Shown one piece after another: positions 23,925 to 31,543 of a DNA stretch of 64,000 nucleotides. The position numbers and the translations under genes were made by a program. Source of the DNA: Janibacter terrae NBRC 107853 (GTDB taxonomy: Bacteria > Actinomycetota > Actinomycetes > Actinomycetales > Dermatophilaceae); NCBI RefSeq assembly GCF_001591405.1, contig NZ_BCUV01000007.1, forward strand, positions 744,001-808,000, read 5' to 3'. The notes under the pieces are model-generated. The model saw only the letters and a program-made list of their open reading frames with translations, did not search any database and was not told where the DNA came from. Within the stretch, counting starts at the first letter, position 1, and every line of letters begins with the position of its first letter.

Positions 23925-25406
23925 TCAGCCCCGCAGGCGCCGCCTCACCGAGCCGGGCAGGCCGGCCACGGCGGCGACGCCCAGGGCGGTCTTGGGCTCG
24001 TAGGCCACGCGCCACAGGCCGCCGTGGGCCGCGGCATCGCTGAAGAGCTCCTCCGGGTGCGCCCGCTGCGGCACCCCGCGGACGAGGTCGCGCACGAGCA
24101 GCGCCGCCATGAGCGGGCGCACCGTCTCCGGCCGGAAGACCTCGACGCCGAAGTGGTGCGCACCGCCGTACGCGGCCCCGAGCACCGGGTTCTTCGTCAC
24201 CGAGCGCGTCCACGTGGCGGGGGCGACGTTGAAGGAGACGGTCTGCCCGCTCCCTTCGGCCGCGACGCCGCGCCAGCGCTGCAGCCGCTTGGCGAGCGAG
24301 TAGTTGGGGCCCTGCTGGGGCACGATGACGTCGGCGATACCGCAGTGCCCCTCCGGCGCATCGCGATAGGCCGGCTCGAAGAGCCGCCCGCGCCCGACCG
24401 CGCGCGCCGGCGCCTGGACACCTCTGAGCCCGAGCCCCCGCGCGTCCCAGCGCCGCCGGGCATCGGCGACCACGTCCGGCGGCACGACGAAGGCGTCGGT
24501 CGGGGTCGCCAGCCACGCGAGCGCGGTGCCGGGGTCGGCAGCGGTCAGCTCGTCCATCAGCAGGTCGACCGCCGCCGTGAGGCGCACGTGCACCCCGGAG
24601 TCCGCGTACGCGTGCATCCCGACGGCCAGGGGCAGGTCGCCCTGCTGCCGCCGGACCCACTCGAGGACCTGCGGCAGCTGGTGGACGACGTCGCCGCCCT
24701 CCTCACCGGCCGGGTCGACGGGGAAGGTCAGCGTGCCCGCGCCGCGGGAGGCCAGGCCCTTCTTGTACCGCCAGGCGCGGCTGCGCGGCAGGTCGATCGC
24801 GAGCACGTCGGGGCCCCAGGACAGCAGGGTCTCGAGCGGCCCCATCTCGGCGCCGGCCCCGATGAGCAGCGCGCGGTGGCCCGGCAGCGCGAGCCACTCC
24901 GGGTGGTCGACGACCTCCTCGACCGCCGCCGCGAAGGAGGGTTCGACGATCCCGCGGTCCACCCACGCGGCGAGCTGACCGCGCAGCTGATCGCCGGCGA
25001 GCTCACGCCCCTCGTAGGGCACCCGCAGCTCGGTGACCGGCCGCGCGGTGCCCCGCACGGACTCGGTCCCGAAGGTCGCCTCGCTCGCCCCGCCCGGCTC
25101 CGCCTCCTCGAGCGGCACCTCGGCACCGCCCGCGTCGACGAGCACCATCCGGCGGCGCATCGAGGCCAGCCCGTCGGCCGCGATGCGGGTCGCGGCGTCG
25201 GGCGAGGCGGCGCTGGCGAGCGTCACCGCGTGGACGAGGTCGGCGTAGTCCTTGCGCCAGTCGCGTGCGCCGTCGACGCGCTCGGCCAGGGCCGGGTCGA
25301 CGGCACGGACGGAGTCCGCGAGGACCCCCTTCGTCGTCGGGGTCGTCGTCCGTCGGCCCTGGTCGTCGCTCGGGAAGTGCACGCCCGCGGAGGTCTCGTC
25401 GCTCAT
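23925..25406 (-). CDS. Conserved-looking 493-residue protein, function unknown
   Basis: A soluble protein with no signal peptide. The N-terminal half is helical (residues 20-110). A central segment RALLIGAGAEMGPLETLLSWGPDVLAIDLPRSRAWRYKKGLA looks like a Rossmann nucleotide- or SAM-binding loop (GAGAEMG, then an acidic residue at the end of the second strand). Strongly structured C-terminal blocks include CGIADVIVPQQGPNYSLAKRLQRWRG, VSFNVAPATWTRSVTKNPVLGAAYGGAHHFGVEVF and the final FxPETVRPLM. These look under selection, but I cannot name the family. A small enzyme with a bound nucleotide is a guess. CAGGAT lies 6 bases before the ATG. Confidence 0.7.
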   Translation of the reverse strand: MSDETSAGVHFPSDDQGRRTTTPTTKGVLADSVRAVDPALAERVDGARDWRKDYADLVHAVTLASAASPDAATRIAADGLASMRRRMVLVDAGGAEVPLEEAEPGGASEATFGTESVRGTARPVTELRVPYEGRELAGDQLRGQLAAWVDRGIVEPSFAAAVEEVVDHPEWLALPGHRALLIGAGAEMGPLETLLSWGPDVLAIDLPRSRAWRYKKGLASRGAGTLTFPVDPAGEEGGDVVHQLPQVLEWVRRQQGDLPLAVGMHAYADSGVHVRLTAAVDLLMDELTAADPGTALAWLATPTDAFVVPPDVVADARRRWDARGLGLRGVQAPARAVGRGRLFEPAYRDAPEGHCGIADVIVPQQGPNYSLAKRLQRWRGVAAEGSGQTVSFNVAPATWTRSVTKNPVLGAAYGGAHHFGVEVFRPETVRPLMAALLVRDLVRGVPQRAHPEELFSDAAAHGGLWRVAYEPKTALGVAAVAGLPGSVRRRLRG

Positions 25407-25437
25407 GCCCTCATCCTGTGGGACGAGTCACACGACA

Positions 25438-26358
25438 TCAAATGCCGTCCGCCAGAGCCCGCACGACGGCGGCCGCGTCGGTCTCCGCGCTGAGCCGGTC
25501 GACACCGGTGCCCGCGTAGAGCGGCGCGTAGCCGGGGTCGCCGGCCGCCCGCCCCGCGGCGTGCTCGGCGCGGGCGTCCGCGGTCATCGCGTCCTCGCCC
25601 CCCGCCCACTGCCGGACGAAGGGGGTCGACACGGCCCTCCCGCCGAACTCGCGCGGCCACGCGAGGTCCTGGGCCACGTCGTGCACCCGGGAGTACGTCG
25701 TCGAGCTCGCCACGACGATCGCGGCGCGCGCGGCCGGGGTGTTGTCGGCCTCGACGCAGGTGAGGAAGGGGGTGCCGCACCAGACCCCGGCGGCTCCCGC
25801 GGCGAGGGCCCGGGCCACGTCGCCCCCGGTGGCGATGCCGCCGGCGGCGAGGACCGGGCGGTCGGTCTCGGCGAGCGCACGGGCGAGCATGTCGGCGGTG
25901 GCCACCTCGTCACGCCCGTGTCCGCCCCCTTCGCCCCCGCGGGCCACGAGGACGTCCGCGCCCGCGTCGATCGCCTCCGCCAGGTCGGCCGCGTTGCCGA
26001 CCTGGCAGGCGGTGCGCAGCCCGGCCTCCCGCAGCCGGGCGACGGGCGCGGCGAGTGCGCCGAAGGACACCGACACGAGCGCCGGACGGCGCTCCCCCTC
26101 GAGCGCGAGGACGGCGTCGATCTGGTCGTCGACCTCGTCCACCCACGCCATGAGGCCGATGCCGAAGGGGGTCCCTCCCGCCCCCGCGATCGCCGCCTGC
26201 TCCGTGATCCACTCGGGCGAGGAGGCACCCCGAGCGCCGATCATGCCGAGGCCACCGGCGGTCGAGACCGCATGCGCCAGACGGCCGCCGGCGACGCCGG
26301 CCATCGGCGCGCAGACGATCGGGTGGGTGATGGCGAGGGTCCGGGTGAGCGAGGCCAT
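25438..26358 (-). CDS. Nitronate monooxygenase-like FMN oxidoreductase
   Basis: 306 residues, 2-nitropropane dioxygenase family. THPIVCAPMAGVAGGRLAHAVSTAGGLGMIG is the N-terminal FMN region. ADVLVARGGEGGGHG carries the phosphate loop and a conserved His. VLAAGGIATGGDVARALAAGAAGVWCGTPFL closes the FMN site. Members oxidise alkyl nitronates with O2 without releasing peroxide, but many relatives have other roles. CATGAT lies 6 bases before the ATG, so a leaderless message is likely. It diverges from the cyclophilin gene. Confidence 0.88.
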   Translation of the reverse strand: MASLTRTLAITHPIVCAPMAGVAGGRLAHAVSTAGGLGMIGARGASSPEWITEQAAIAGAGGTPFGIGLMAWVDEVDDQIDAVLALEGERRPALVSVSFGALAAPVARLREAGLRTACQVGNAADLAEAIDAGADVLVARGGEGGGHGRDEVATADMLARALAETDRPVLAAGGIATGGDVARALAAGAAGVWCGTPFLTCVEADNTPAARAAIVVASSTTYSRVHDVAQDLAWPREFGGRAVSTPFVRQWAGGEDAMTADARAEHAAGRAAGDPGYAPLYAGTGVDRLSAETDAAAVVRALADGI

Positions 26359-26392
26359 GCCCTCATCATGCGCCTGCGAGCAGGCAGGTTCG

Positions 26393-26398
26393 TAGACT
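26393..26398 (+). promoter_or_regulatory. -10 box of the cyclophilin lipoprotein gene
   Basis: TAGACT, 6 bases before ATG 26405. Confidence 0.5.
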
Positions 26399-26404
26399 CC
26401 GGCC

Positions 26405-27070
26405 ATGACCCGACGCGCCCTGCCCGCCCTCGCCGCCGCCGTCCTGCTCGCCCTCACCGGGTGCGGCTCCGGCTCCGGCGACGGCGGCACCGACGCGAAG
26501 ACCACGGCGGTCAGCGGCGCGACCGAGTGCCCGCCCGAGGGCGGGGCCAAGGTGCGCGCCACCTCCTTCGAGGAGGCGCCGCCGATGTGCATCGACGAGG
26601 CGAAGACCTACACGGCGACGCTCGCCACCGACGCCGGTGACGTGACGATCGAGCTGGACGCCGAGGGGGCGCCGACGACGGTCAACAACTTCGTCGTCCT
26701 CGCGCGCTACGGGTACTACGACGGGCTGACCTTCCACCGCGTCATCAAGGACTTCATGGTCCAGGGCGGTGACCCGTCGGGCGACGGCAGCGGCGGCCCC
26801 GGCTACGAGTTCGAGGACGAGCTGCCGCAGGCCGGGGACTACGAGATCGGCTCGGTCGCGATGGCCAACGCCGGGCCGGACACCAACGGCTCGCAGTTCT
26901 TCATCATCACCGGCGACGCGGGCGTGGGACTGCCGCCGAGCTACAGCCTCTTCGGCAAGGTCACCGAGGGGATGGACGCCGTCGAGGCGATCGAGGCCGA
27001 CGGGTCGAGCGGTGACGGCGCCCCGGCGAAGGTCCACCGCATCGAGAGCGTGACGGTCAGCGAGGAGTGA
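26405..27070 (+). CDS. Cyclophilin-type peptidyl-prolyl isomerase lipoprotein
   Basis: 221 residues. MTRRALPALAAAVLLALTGCGSGSG is a lipoprotein signal (lipidated Cys20). The cyclophilin domain runs from about residue 65 and shows TVNNFVVLARYGYYDGLTFHRVIKDFMVQGGDPSGDGSGGPGYEFEDE, then SVAMANAGPDTNGSQFFI and the loop LFGKVTEGMDAVEAI. The catalytic Arg of FHRV and the FMVQGGD motif are intact. It should help fold exported proteins on the outer face of the membrane. The stop is followed 2 bases later by the alkyltransferase-like gene. Confidence 0.92.
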   Translation: MTRRALPALAAAVLLALTGCGSGSGDGGTDAKTTAVSGATECPPEGGAKVRATSFEEAPPMCIDEAKTYTATLATDAGDVTIELDAEGAPTTVNNFVVLARYGYYDGLTFHRVIKDFMVQGGDPSGDGSGGPGYEFEDELPQAGDYEIGSVAMANAGPDTNGSQFFIITGDAGVGLPPSYSLFGKVTEGMDAVEAIEADGSSGDGAPAKVHRIESVTVSEE

Positions 27071-27072
27071 GC

Positions 27073-27408
27073 ATGGACGACGTCCTCGTCGAGAGGGTGC
27101 TGCGTGCGGTGGAGCTCGTCCCCCGTGGGCGGGTCATCTCCTACGGGGACATCGCGGCGCTCGTCGGGACCGGGCCCCGGCAGGTCGGCTGGGTCCTGCG
27201 TGAGTACGGCAGCGGGGTCGCGTGGTGGCGTGTCGTCAACGCCTCTGGGGACGCGCCGCAGCACAAGCGGTCCGCCGTCTTCGAGCACTGGCGGCAGGAG
27301 GGCATCGGGGTCAAGCCCAACGGGCTGGGCTGCCGCATCACCGAGTACCGGGTCGACCTCGGCGAGCTCGGCCGTGCTCACGCCGCGGCCACCGACGACC
27401 TGGCCTGA
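27073..27408 (+). CDS. Alkyltransferase-like protein (MGMT fold, no active-site Cys)
   Basis: 111 residues, the short MGMT DNA-binding domain. VPRGRVISYGDIAALVGTGPRQVGWVLREYGSG contains the recognition helix. In true methyltransferases PCHRV holds the alkyl-accepting Cys; here the matching segment reads AWWRVV, with Trp51 in place of Cys. Such ATL proteins bind O6-alkylguanine and hand it to nucleotide excision repair instead of repairing it. The ATG at 27073 has a GAGGAG site at good spacing; a GTG at 27067 overlapping the cyclophilin stop is too close to it. Confidence 0.88.
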   Translation: MDDVLVERVLRAVELVPRGRVISYGDIAALVGTGPRQVGWVLREYGSGVAWWRVVNASGDAPQHKRSAVFEHWRQEGIGVKPNGLGCRITEYRVDLGELGRAHAAATDDLA

Positions 27409-27427
27409 GGCTGGTCCCAGGAGTCCC

Positions 27428-27489
27428 AGGTTTATCGGGTCACCCGATAAACCTCGCCTTCGCAAGGGTTTGAAACTCCTGCGAAGGCG
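27428..27489. repeat. Composite hairpin/palindrome element, copy B (reverse)
   Basis: A perfect palindrome with 13-base arms AGGTTTATCGGGT and ACCCGATAAACCT (27428-27454). It is joined directly to a 35-base hairpin (27455-27489) with arms CGCCTTCGCA and TGCGAAGGCG and inner GGGTTT/AAACTC. Read on the minus strand it is collinear with copy A at 23840-23896: 7 differences in the hairpin, mostly paired changes, and 22 identical bases after it. Confidence 0.85.
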
Positions 27490-27509
27490 ACGAAAGTCTT
27501 GCTCAGAGG

Positions 27510-29027
27510 TCAGGCCCCGGGGCGGCCGACGTGCTTCATGCGCTCCAGGGTCACAGCGGCGAGGGCGCCGACGACGAGGACCGCGGCGGGCAGGAGCATC
27601 GAGTCCGACAGGGCCGCCGAGAGCGCGTCGGCGACGTGGGGTGGGAGCTCGACCGGGCCGGCCGACGAGGCCTCGGGCCCGCCGCCCCCGAACGAGGTGG
27701 CCGCCTGCGGGCCGAGGTGCGAGCTGATCCGCGCCGACATCAGCGCCGCGATGGCCGCTGAACCGACGACCGAGCCGACCTGACGGGTCGTGTTGTAGAT
27801 GCCCGCACCGGCGCCGGCGAGCTCGACCGGCAGGTTGCGGTTGGCGGTCGTGGCGAGCGGGCCCCAGATGCACGCGCCGGTCACGCCGATGAAGGTGATC
27901 GTCACCAGGACCGCCCACATCGGCGCGTCGGGGGTCATCAGCCGCGAGAGCACGAAGAGGGTGACCGCGAAGCCCCCGAGGCCGAAGGTCGGGAGCAGGC
28001 GCGGGTGGATGCGGTCGACGAGCCGGCCGACGGGCCGGGCGAGCAGGATCGAGGCCACTGCCTGCGGCGCGATGCACAGCGCGGCGCCGGTCGGCGAGTA
28101 CCCGCGCACGGTCTGCAACCAGATGAGCATCGGGAACATCATCGCCGTGACGGCCAGGCCCATCATCGTGATCGCCAGGTTGGACAGCGAGAAGTTGCGG
28201 TCCCGGAACAGTCCGAGGGGCACGAGCGGCTCGCGCGGACCCCGCGCCTGCCAGGCGATGAACCCGATCAGGACGAGCAGGCCGGCGCCGATGAGCATCG
28301 GGACGGTGACCGGTCCGGCGTACTGGCCCCAGTCGTGGCTCTCGCCCTCCTGCAGACCGAAGATCACGAAGAAGAGCCCGACGGCCGACAGCGCCACGCC
28401 GACCCAGTCCATCGCGTGGGCGTGCACCTCCAGCCGCGGGACGAGCCGCAGCGCGGCGACGAAGCCGACGATGCCGACCGGCACGTTGATGAAGAAGATC
28501 CACTCCCAGCCGAGCGCGTCGAGCAGGACCCCGCCGAGCAGCGGCCCGACGAGGAAGGCCACACCGGCGGTCGCGCCCCACAGCGCCATGGCCGACCCCC
28601 TTCGCTCCGGCGGGAAGGTGCGGGTGATGACCGCCATCGTCTGCGGGGTCATCATCGACGCGCCGAGTCCCTGGACGACCCGGGCCCCGACGAGCCAGCC
28701 GATCGTCGGGGACAGGCCGCAGGCGAGCGAGGCGAGGGTGAAGATCGCCAGCCCCACGAGGTAGAGCCTCTTGGGGCCGTACCGGTCGCCGAAGCGCCCG
28801 GTGATGAGCAGCGGCACCGCGTAGGCGAGCAGGTAGGCACTGGTCACCCAGAGCACGGGCTCGATGCCGGCGTCGAGGTCCTCCATGAGCGCAGGTGTCG
28901 CGATCGAGACGATCGAGACGTCGACGAGGATCATGAAGAACCCGACGACGAGGGCCCACAGCGCCGGCCACGGGTTGTCGGGCTGGTCATCCCGGGCGGT
29001 ACCTACGGGCGCCCTCTCGACAGTCAT
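27510..29027 (-). CDS. MFS exporter, DHA2 (EmrB/QacA) family
   Basis: 505 residues with about 14 hydrophobic segments. The family signature is WVTSAYLLAYAVPLLITGRFGDRYGPKRLYLVGL (motif A between TM2 and TM3) and motif C in GVAFLVGPLLGGVLLDALGWEWIFFINVP. It should export drugs or other small molecules with protons. The start ATG lies 7 bases after TAGCGT on this strand (29035-29040). The upstream in-frame ATG at 29090 would run into the next gene. It is convergent with the alkyltransferase-like gene. Confidence 0.92.
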   Translation of the reverse strand: MTVERAPVGTARDDQPDNPWPALWALVVGFFMILVDVSIVSIATPALMEDLDAGIEPVLWVTSAYLLAYAVPLLITGRFGDRYGPKRLYLVGLAIFTLASLACGLSPTIGWLVGARVVQGLGASMMTPQTMAVITRTFPPERRGSAMALWGATAGVAFLVGPLLGGVLLDALGWEWIFFINVPVGIVGFVAALRLVPRLEVHAHAMDWVGVALSAVGLFFVIFGLQEGESHDWGQYAGPVTVPMLIGAGLLVLIGFIAWQARGPREPLVPLGLFRDRNFSLSNLAITMMGLAVTAMMFPMLIWLQTVRGYSPTGAALCIAPQAVASILLARPVGRLVDRIHPRLLPTFGLGGFAVTLFVLSRLMTPDAPMWAVLVTITFIGVTGACIWGPLATTANRNLPVELAGAGAGIYNTTRQVGSVVGSAAIAALMSARISSHLGPQAATSFGGGGPEASSAGPVELPPHVADALSAALSDSMLLPAAVLVVGALAAVTLERMKHVGRPGA

Positions 29028-29034
29028 ACGGAGG

Positions 29035-29040
29035 ACGCTA
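29035..29040 (-). promoter_or_regulatory. -10 box of the DHA2 exporter gene
   Basis: TAGCGT on the minus strand, 7 bases before the ATG at 29027. Confidence 0.45.
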
Positions 29041-29061
29041 CGCCTGCGGACGGACAGCCTG

Positions 29062-29904
29062 TCAGGCGAAGACGCCTTCCGGGAAGGCACCGTTCGCCAG
29101 CGCCTGTCGGACCCACGGGCGTCCCAGCTCCGCGAGCCGGGTGGCGCCGTCCTCCCCCAGTGCGTCCCACGGCCCCACGGCCATCCGGTCGGTGGCCTCC
29201 TCGACCCGCCGTCGCAGGGCCTGCCCTTGCTCGGTCAGACCGCCCTGCGTCGTCAGCACGCCACGCTCGACGAGGTCGGCTGCCGTCGCACCCCACTCGT
29301 CCTCGCTCCAGCCACGGGTGGTCTGGGCAGCGGTCACCGTGAATCCACGGCCTGTGGCGGTGTGGGTGATGAGGGCCTCGAGACCGGACAGGCCCTCGCC
29401 GAGGAGAGCCGCGACGTGCCCGTCCCCGCGGTGCTCGCGCACGATCGTCAGGGCGTGGAAGAGCACGAGGCGTGGCTCGCTCGGCCACGACAGCCCGGCG
29501 TGGGCGGCAGAGAGCGGGCGACCAGCCACCGAGCAGGCGACCGCAGCGGTGCGCGCCAGCTCCGCCGCCTCGGCGACCTCGTCCGGGTCCAGACCGCCGA
29601 GGAGCCGGCTCCACGCGCTCGCGACGCCCCGGTAGCGGGCTGCCGTGACCTCGTGCGGGGACGCCAGGGTCCACGCGTCGCTCAGGTGGCGCTCCACGAG
29701 CTCGGGGTTGAACACGAAGAAGGTCGCCGCCACCGTCCCCGGCGAGACGGCCCCCATCGGCGCCGAGCGCGAGGCGAAGTAGCACATGCGACCTGGGCGC
29801 AGCCCGAGCTCGGTGAGCTCCGCGCCGACCTCCGGGGCGAAGTACCCGAAGGCATGCAGTGTCTCGAGGGAGCGGGCGACGGAGCCAGCGGCACGGGGGT
29901 CCAT
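29062..29904 (-). CDS. SCO6745-family protein (helical, HTH-like)
   Basis: 280 residues, largely helical. The N-terminus ARSLETLHAFGYFAPEVGAELTELGLRPGRMCYFASRSAPMG, then VAATFFVFNPELVERHL and the C-terminal winged-helix-like stretch DLVERGVLTTQGGLTEQGQALRRRVEEATD, match the SCO6745 group of actinobacterial proteins of unknown function. The C-terminal part resembles a MarR-type winged helix. TAGACA lies 6 bases before the ATG. It diverges from the tetR gene, and the operator pair upstream of tetR could also affect it. Confidence 0.75.
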   Translation of the reverse strand: MDPRAAGSVARSLETLHAFGYFAPEVGAELTELGLRPGRMCYFASRSAPMGAVSPGTVAATFFVFNPELVERHLSDAWTLASPHEVTAARYRGVASAWSRLLGGLDPDEVAEAAELARTAAVACSVAGRPLSAAHAGLSWPSEPRLVLFHALTIVREHRGDGHVAALLGEGLSGLEALITHTATGRGFTVTAAQTTRGWSEDEWGATAADLVERGVLTTQGGLTEQGQALRRRVEEATDRMAVGPWDALGEDGATRLAELGRPWVRQALANGAFPEGVFA

Positions 29905-29910
29905 GCCCCC

Positions 29911-29916
29911 TGTCTA
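29911..29916 (-). promoter_or_regulatory. -10 box of the SCO6745-like gene
   Basis: TAGACA on the minus strand, 6 bases before the ATG at 29904. Confidence 0.45.
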
Positions 29917-29940
29917 CCGTCAGCGGGCCTTGACCACTCG

Positions 29941-29976
29941 CTGAACACAGGTTTAGTCTGCTGAACATGGGTTCAG
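29941..29976. promoter_or_regulatory. Tandem TetR operators CTGAAC-N4-GTTYAG with -10 box
   Basis: Site 1 is CTGAACACAGGTTTAG (29941-29956) and site 2 is CTGAACATGGGTTCAG (29961-29976). Centres are 20 bases apart, two helical turns. The -10 box TAGTCT (29954-29959) sits between them, and site 2 covers the start codon at 29967. This is the arrangement expected for autorepression of the tetR-ABC operon. Confidence 0.8.
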
Positions 29977-30635
29977 CCGAGGACCGCACGGGACGGGCGA
30001 GGGTGCGTGACGCCGCGCTCGAGCTCTTCGCCGCCCACGGCGAGGACCGGGTGACGATGCGCCAGGTGGCCGAGCTCGCCGAGGTCTCCCCCGCTCTCGT
30101 CGTCCACCACTTCGGCTCCAAGGCCGGCCTGCGCGAGGCGGTCGTCGACCACGTGCGCGCGTGGATGGACGAGCTCTTCGACCTGGGCGCCGACGCCGAC
30201 ATGGCGCGCGACATGCAGGCCGGGGAGTGGTCCTCGATCGGCGAGGTGCTCCAGCAGGCCCTGCCCGAGGGATCGCCGATCGTCCCCTACCTGCGGCGCC
30301 TGATGATGTCCGGCGACCCGCTCGGGACCGAGTTGCTCACCGTCTGGCACCGCCGCACCGTCGAGATCTTCACGGCCTGGGACGCCGCCGGCCGGCTCGT
30401 CGCCGGCCCCGACCCCGAGACCCGGGCCGCTCTGGTCATGACCTCGGACCTCGGCACCCTCTTCCTCGCCGACCACTGGCGTCAGGTCCTCGGCTACGAC
30501 CCGCTCCACGGCGCGGGCCTCGCCCGCTGGGCCGACGAGGCGATGCGGTTCTATGCCGCGATCTTGCCTCCGCCCGATACAGCCGCAGAAAGCCACATCG
30601 CGACCCCGCCCCCTTCGTCGGAGGAGACCTCGTGA
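29967..30635 (+). CDS. TetR/AcrR-family transcriptional regulator
   Basis: 222 residues. The N-terminal HTH spans about residues 10-56: RVRDAALELFAAHGEDRVTMRQVAELAEVSPALVVHHFGSKAGLREAVVDHV. The C-terminal ligand domain ends with a tail rich in Pro. The start codon lies inside a palindromic operator and 7 bases after a -10 box, so the message is leaderless and autoregulated. The stop overlaps the GTG start of the ABC ATPase gene (GTGA). It most likely controls its own operon, a drug or metabolite exporter, in response to the exported compound. Confidence 0.92.
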   Translation: MGSAEDRTGRARVRDAALELFAAHGEDRVTMRQVAELAEVSPALVVHHFGSKAGLREAVVDHVRAWMDELFDLGADADMARDMQAGEWSSIGEVLQQALPEGSPIVPYLRRLMMSGDPLGTELLTVWHRRTVEIFTAWDAAGRLVAGPDPETRAALVMTSDLGTLFLADHWRQVLGYDPLHGAGLARWADEAMRFYAAILPPPDTAAESHIATPPPSSEETS

Positions 30636-31543
30636 ACGACGTCATCCGCACCCGCGACCTGCGCAAGGCCTACGGCCGCACCCACGCCCTCGACGGCCTC
30701 GACCTGACGGTCGCCGCAGGTGAGGTCCACGGCTTCCTCGGCCCCAACGGCGCCGGCAAGTCGACGACGATCCGCGTCCTCCTCGGTCTCACCCGGGTCG
30801 ACTCCGGAGAGGCGCGCCTCCTCGGTGGCGACCCGTGGCACGACGCCGTCGAGCTGCACCGGAGGCTCGCGTACGTCCCCGCCGACGTCACGCTCTGGCC
30901 GGGACTGACCGGCGGCCAGTGCATCGACGTCCTCGGACGGGCGCACGGTGGGCTGGACGAAGGGAGACGACGTGACCTCGTCGAGCGCTTCGACCTCGAC
31001 ACGAGCAAGAAGACGCGCGACTACTCGACCGGCAACAAGCAGAAGGTCTCGCTGATCGCCGCCCTCGCCGCCGACGTCGAGCTGCTCCTCCTCGACGAGC
31101 CGACCTCCGGCCTCGACCCGCTCATGGAGCAGGTCTTCCAGGACGTCGTCCGCGAGCGCGTCGCCGACGGCACGACCGTGCTCCTGTCGAGCCACATCCT
31201 CGGCGAGGTCGAGGCGCTCGCCGACCGGGTGAGCATCATCCGCGGCGGCCGCACGGTGACGACCGGGACGCTCGCGGACCTGCGCCGCAGCACGAGCAGC
31301 GTCCTGCACGCCGTCACCGACCGACCGCTCGACCTCGCCGACGTCCCCGGGGTCACCGGCCTCGTCGCCGGGGACGTCGAGGGGCGGCACGACCTGCGCT
31401 GCCACGTCGACGCGACCGCCGTCGCCGAGCTGGTCGGGCGCGTCCACGCCGCCGGCGTGCACACGCTGACGATCACGCCGCCGAGCCTGGACGACCTGTT
31501 CCTCGAGCAGTACCGGGGTGGGGTCGCGGAGACCGTGCGATGA
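30632..31543 (+). CDS. ABC transporter ATP-binding protein (drug exporter type)
   Basis: 303 residues. Walker A is GPNGAGKST, the Q-loop region follows LLGLTRVDSG, the signature region reads YSTGNKQKVSLIAAL, Walker B is LLLLDEPTSGLDP and the switch His is in LLSSHILGE. The signature LSGGQ is replaced by STGNKQ, which is common in DrrA/ABC-2 exporters. The C-terminal 70 residues match the DrrA-type regulatory tail. It starts with GTG in the tetR stop and ends in an ATGA overlap with the permease gene. Confidence 0.93.
   Translation: MNDVIRTRDLRKAYGRTHALDGLDLTVAAGEVHGFLGPNGAGKSTTIRVLLGLTRVDSGEARLLGGDPWHDAVELHRRLAYVPADVTLWPGLTGGQCIDVLGRAHGGLDEGRRRDLVERFDLDTSKKTRDYSTGNKQKVSLIAALAADVELLLLDEPTSGLDPLMEQVFQDVVRERVADGTTVLLSSHILGEVEALADRVSIIRGGRTVTTGTLADLRRSTSSVLHAVTDRPLDLADVPGVTGLVAGDVEGRHDLRCHVDATAVAELVGRVHAAGVHTLTITPPSLDDLFLEQYRGGVAETVR

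Noticed and set aside
27067-27072. GTG start for the alkyltransferase-like gene overlapping the cyclophilin stop
   Set aside because: The GAGGAG site would be only about one base away; the ATG at 27073 has proper spacing.
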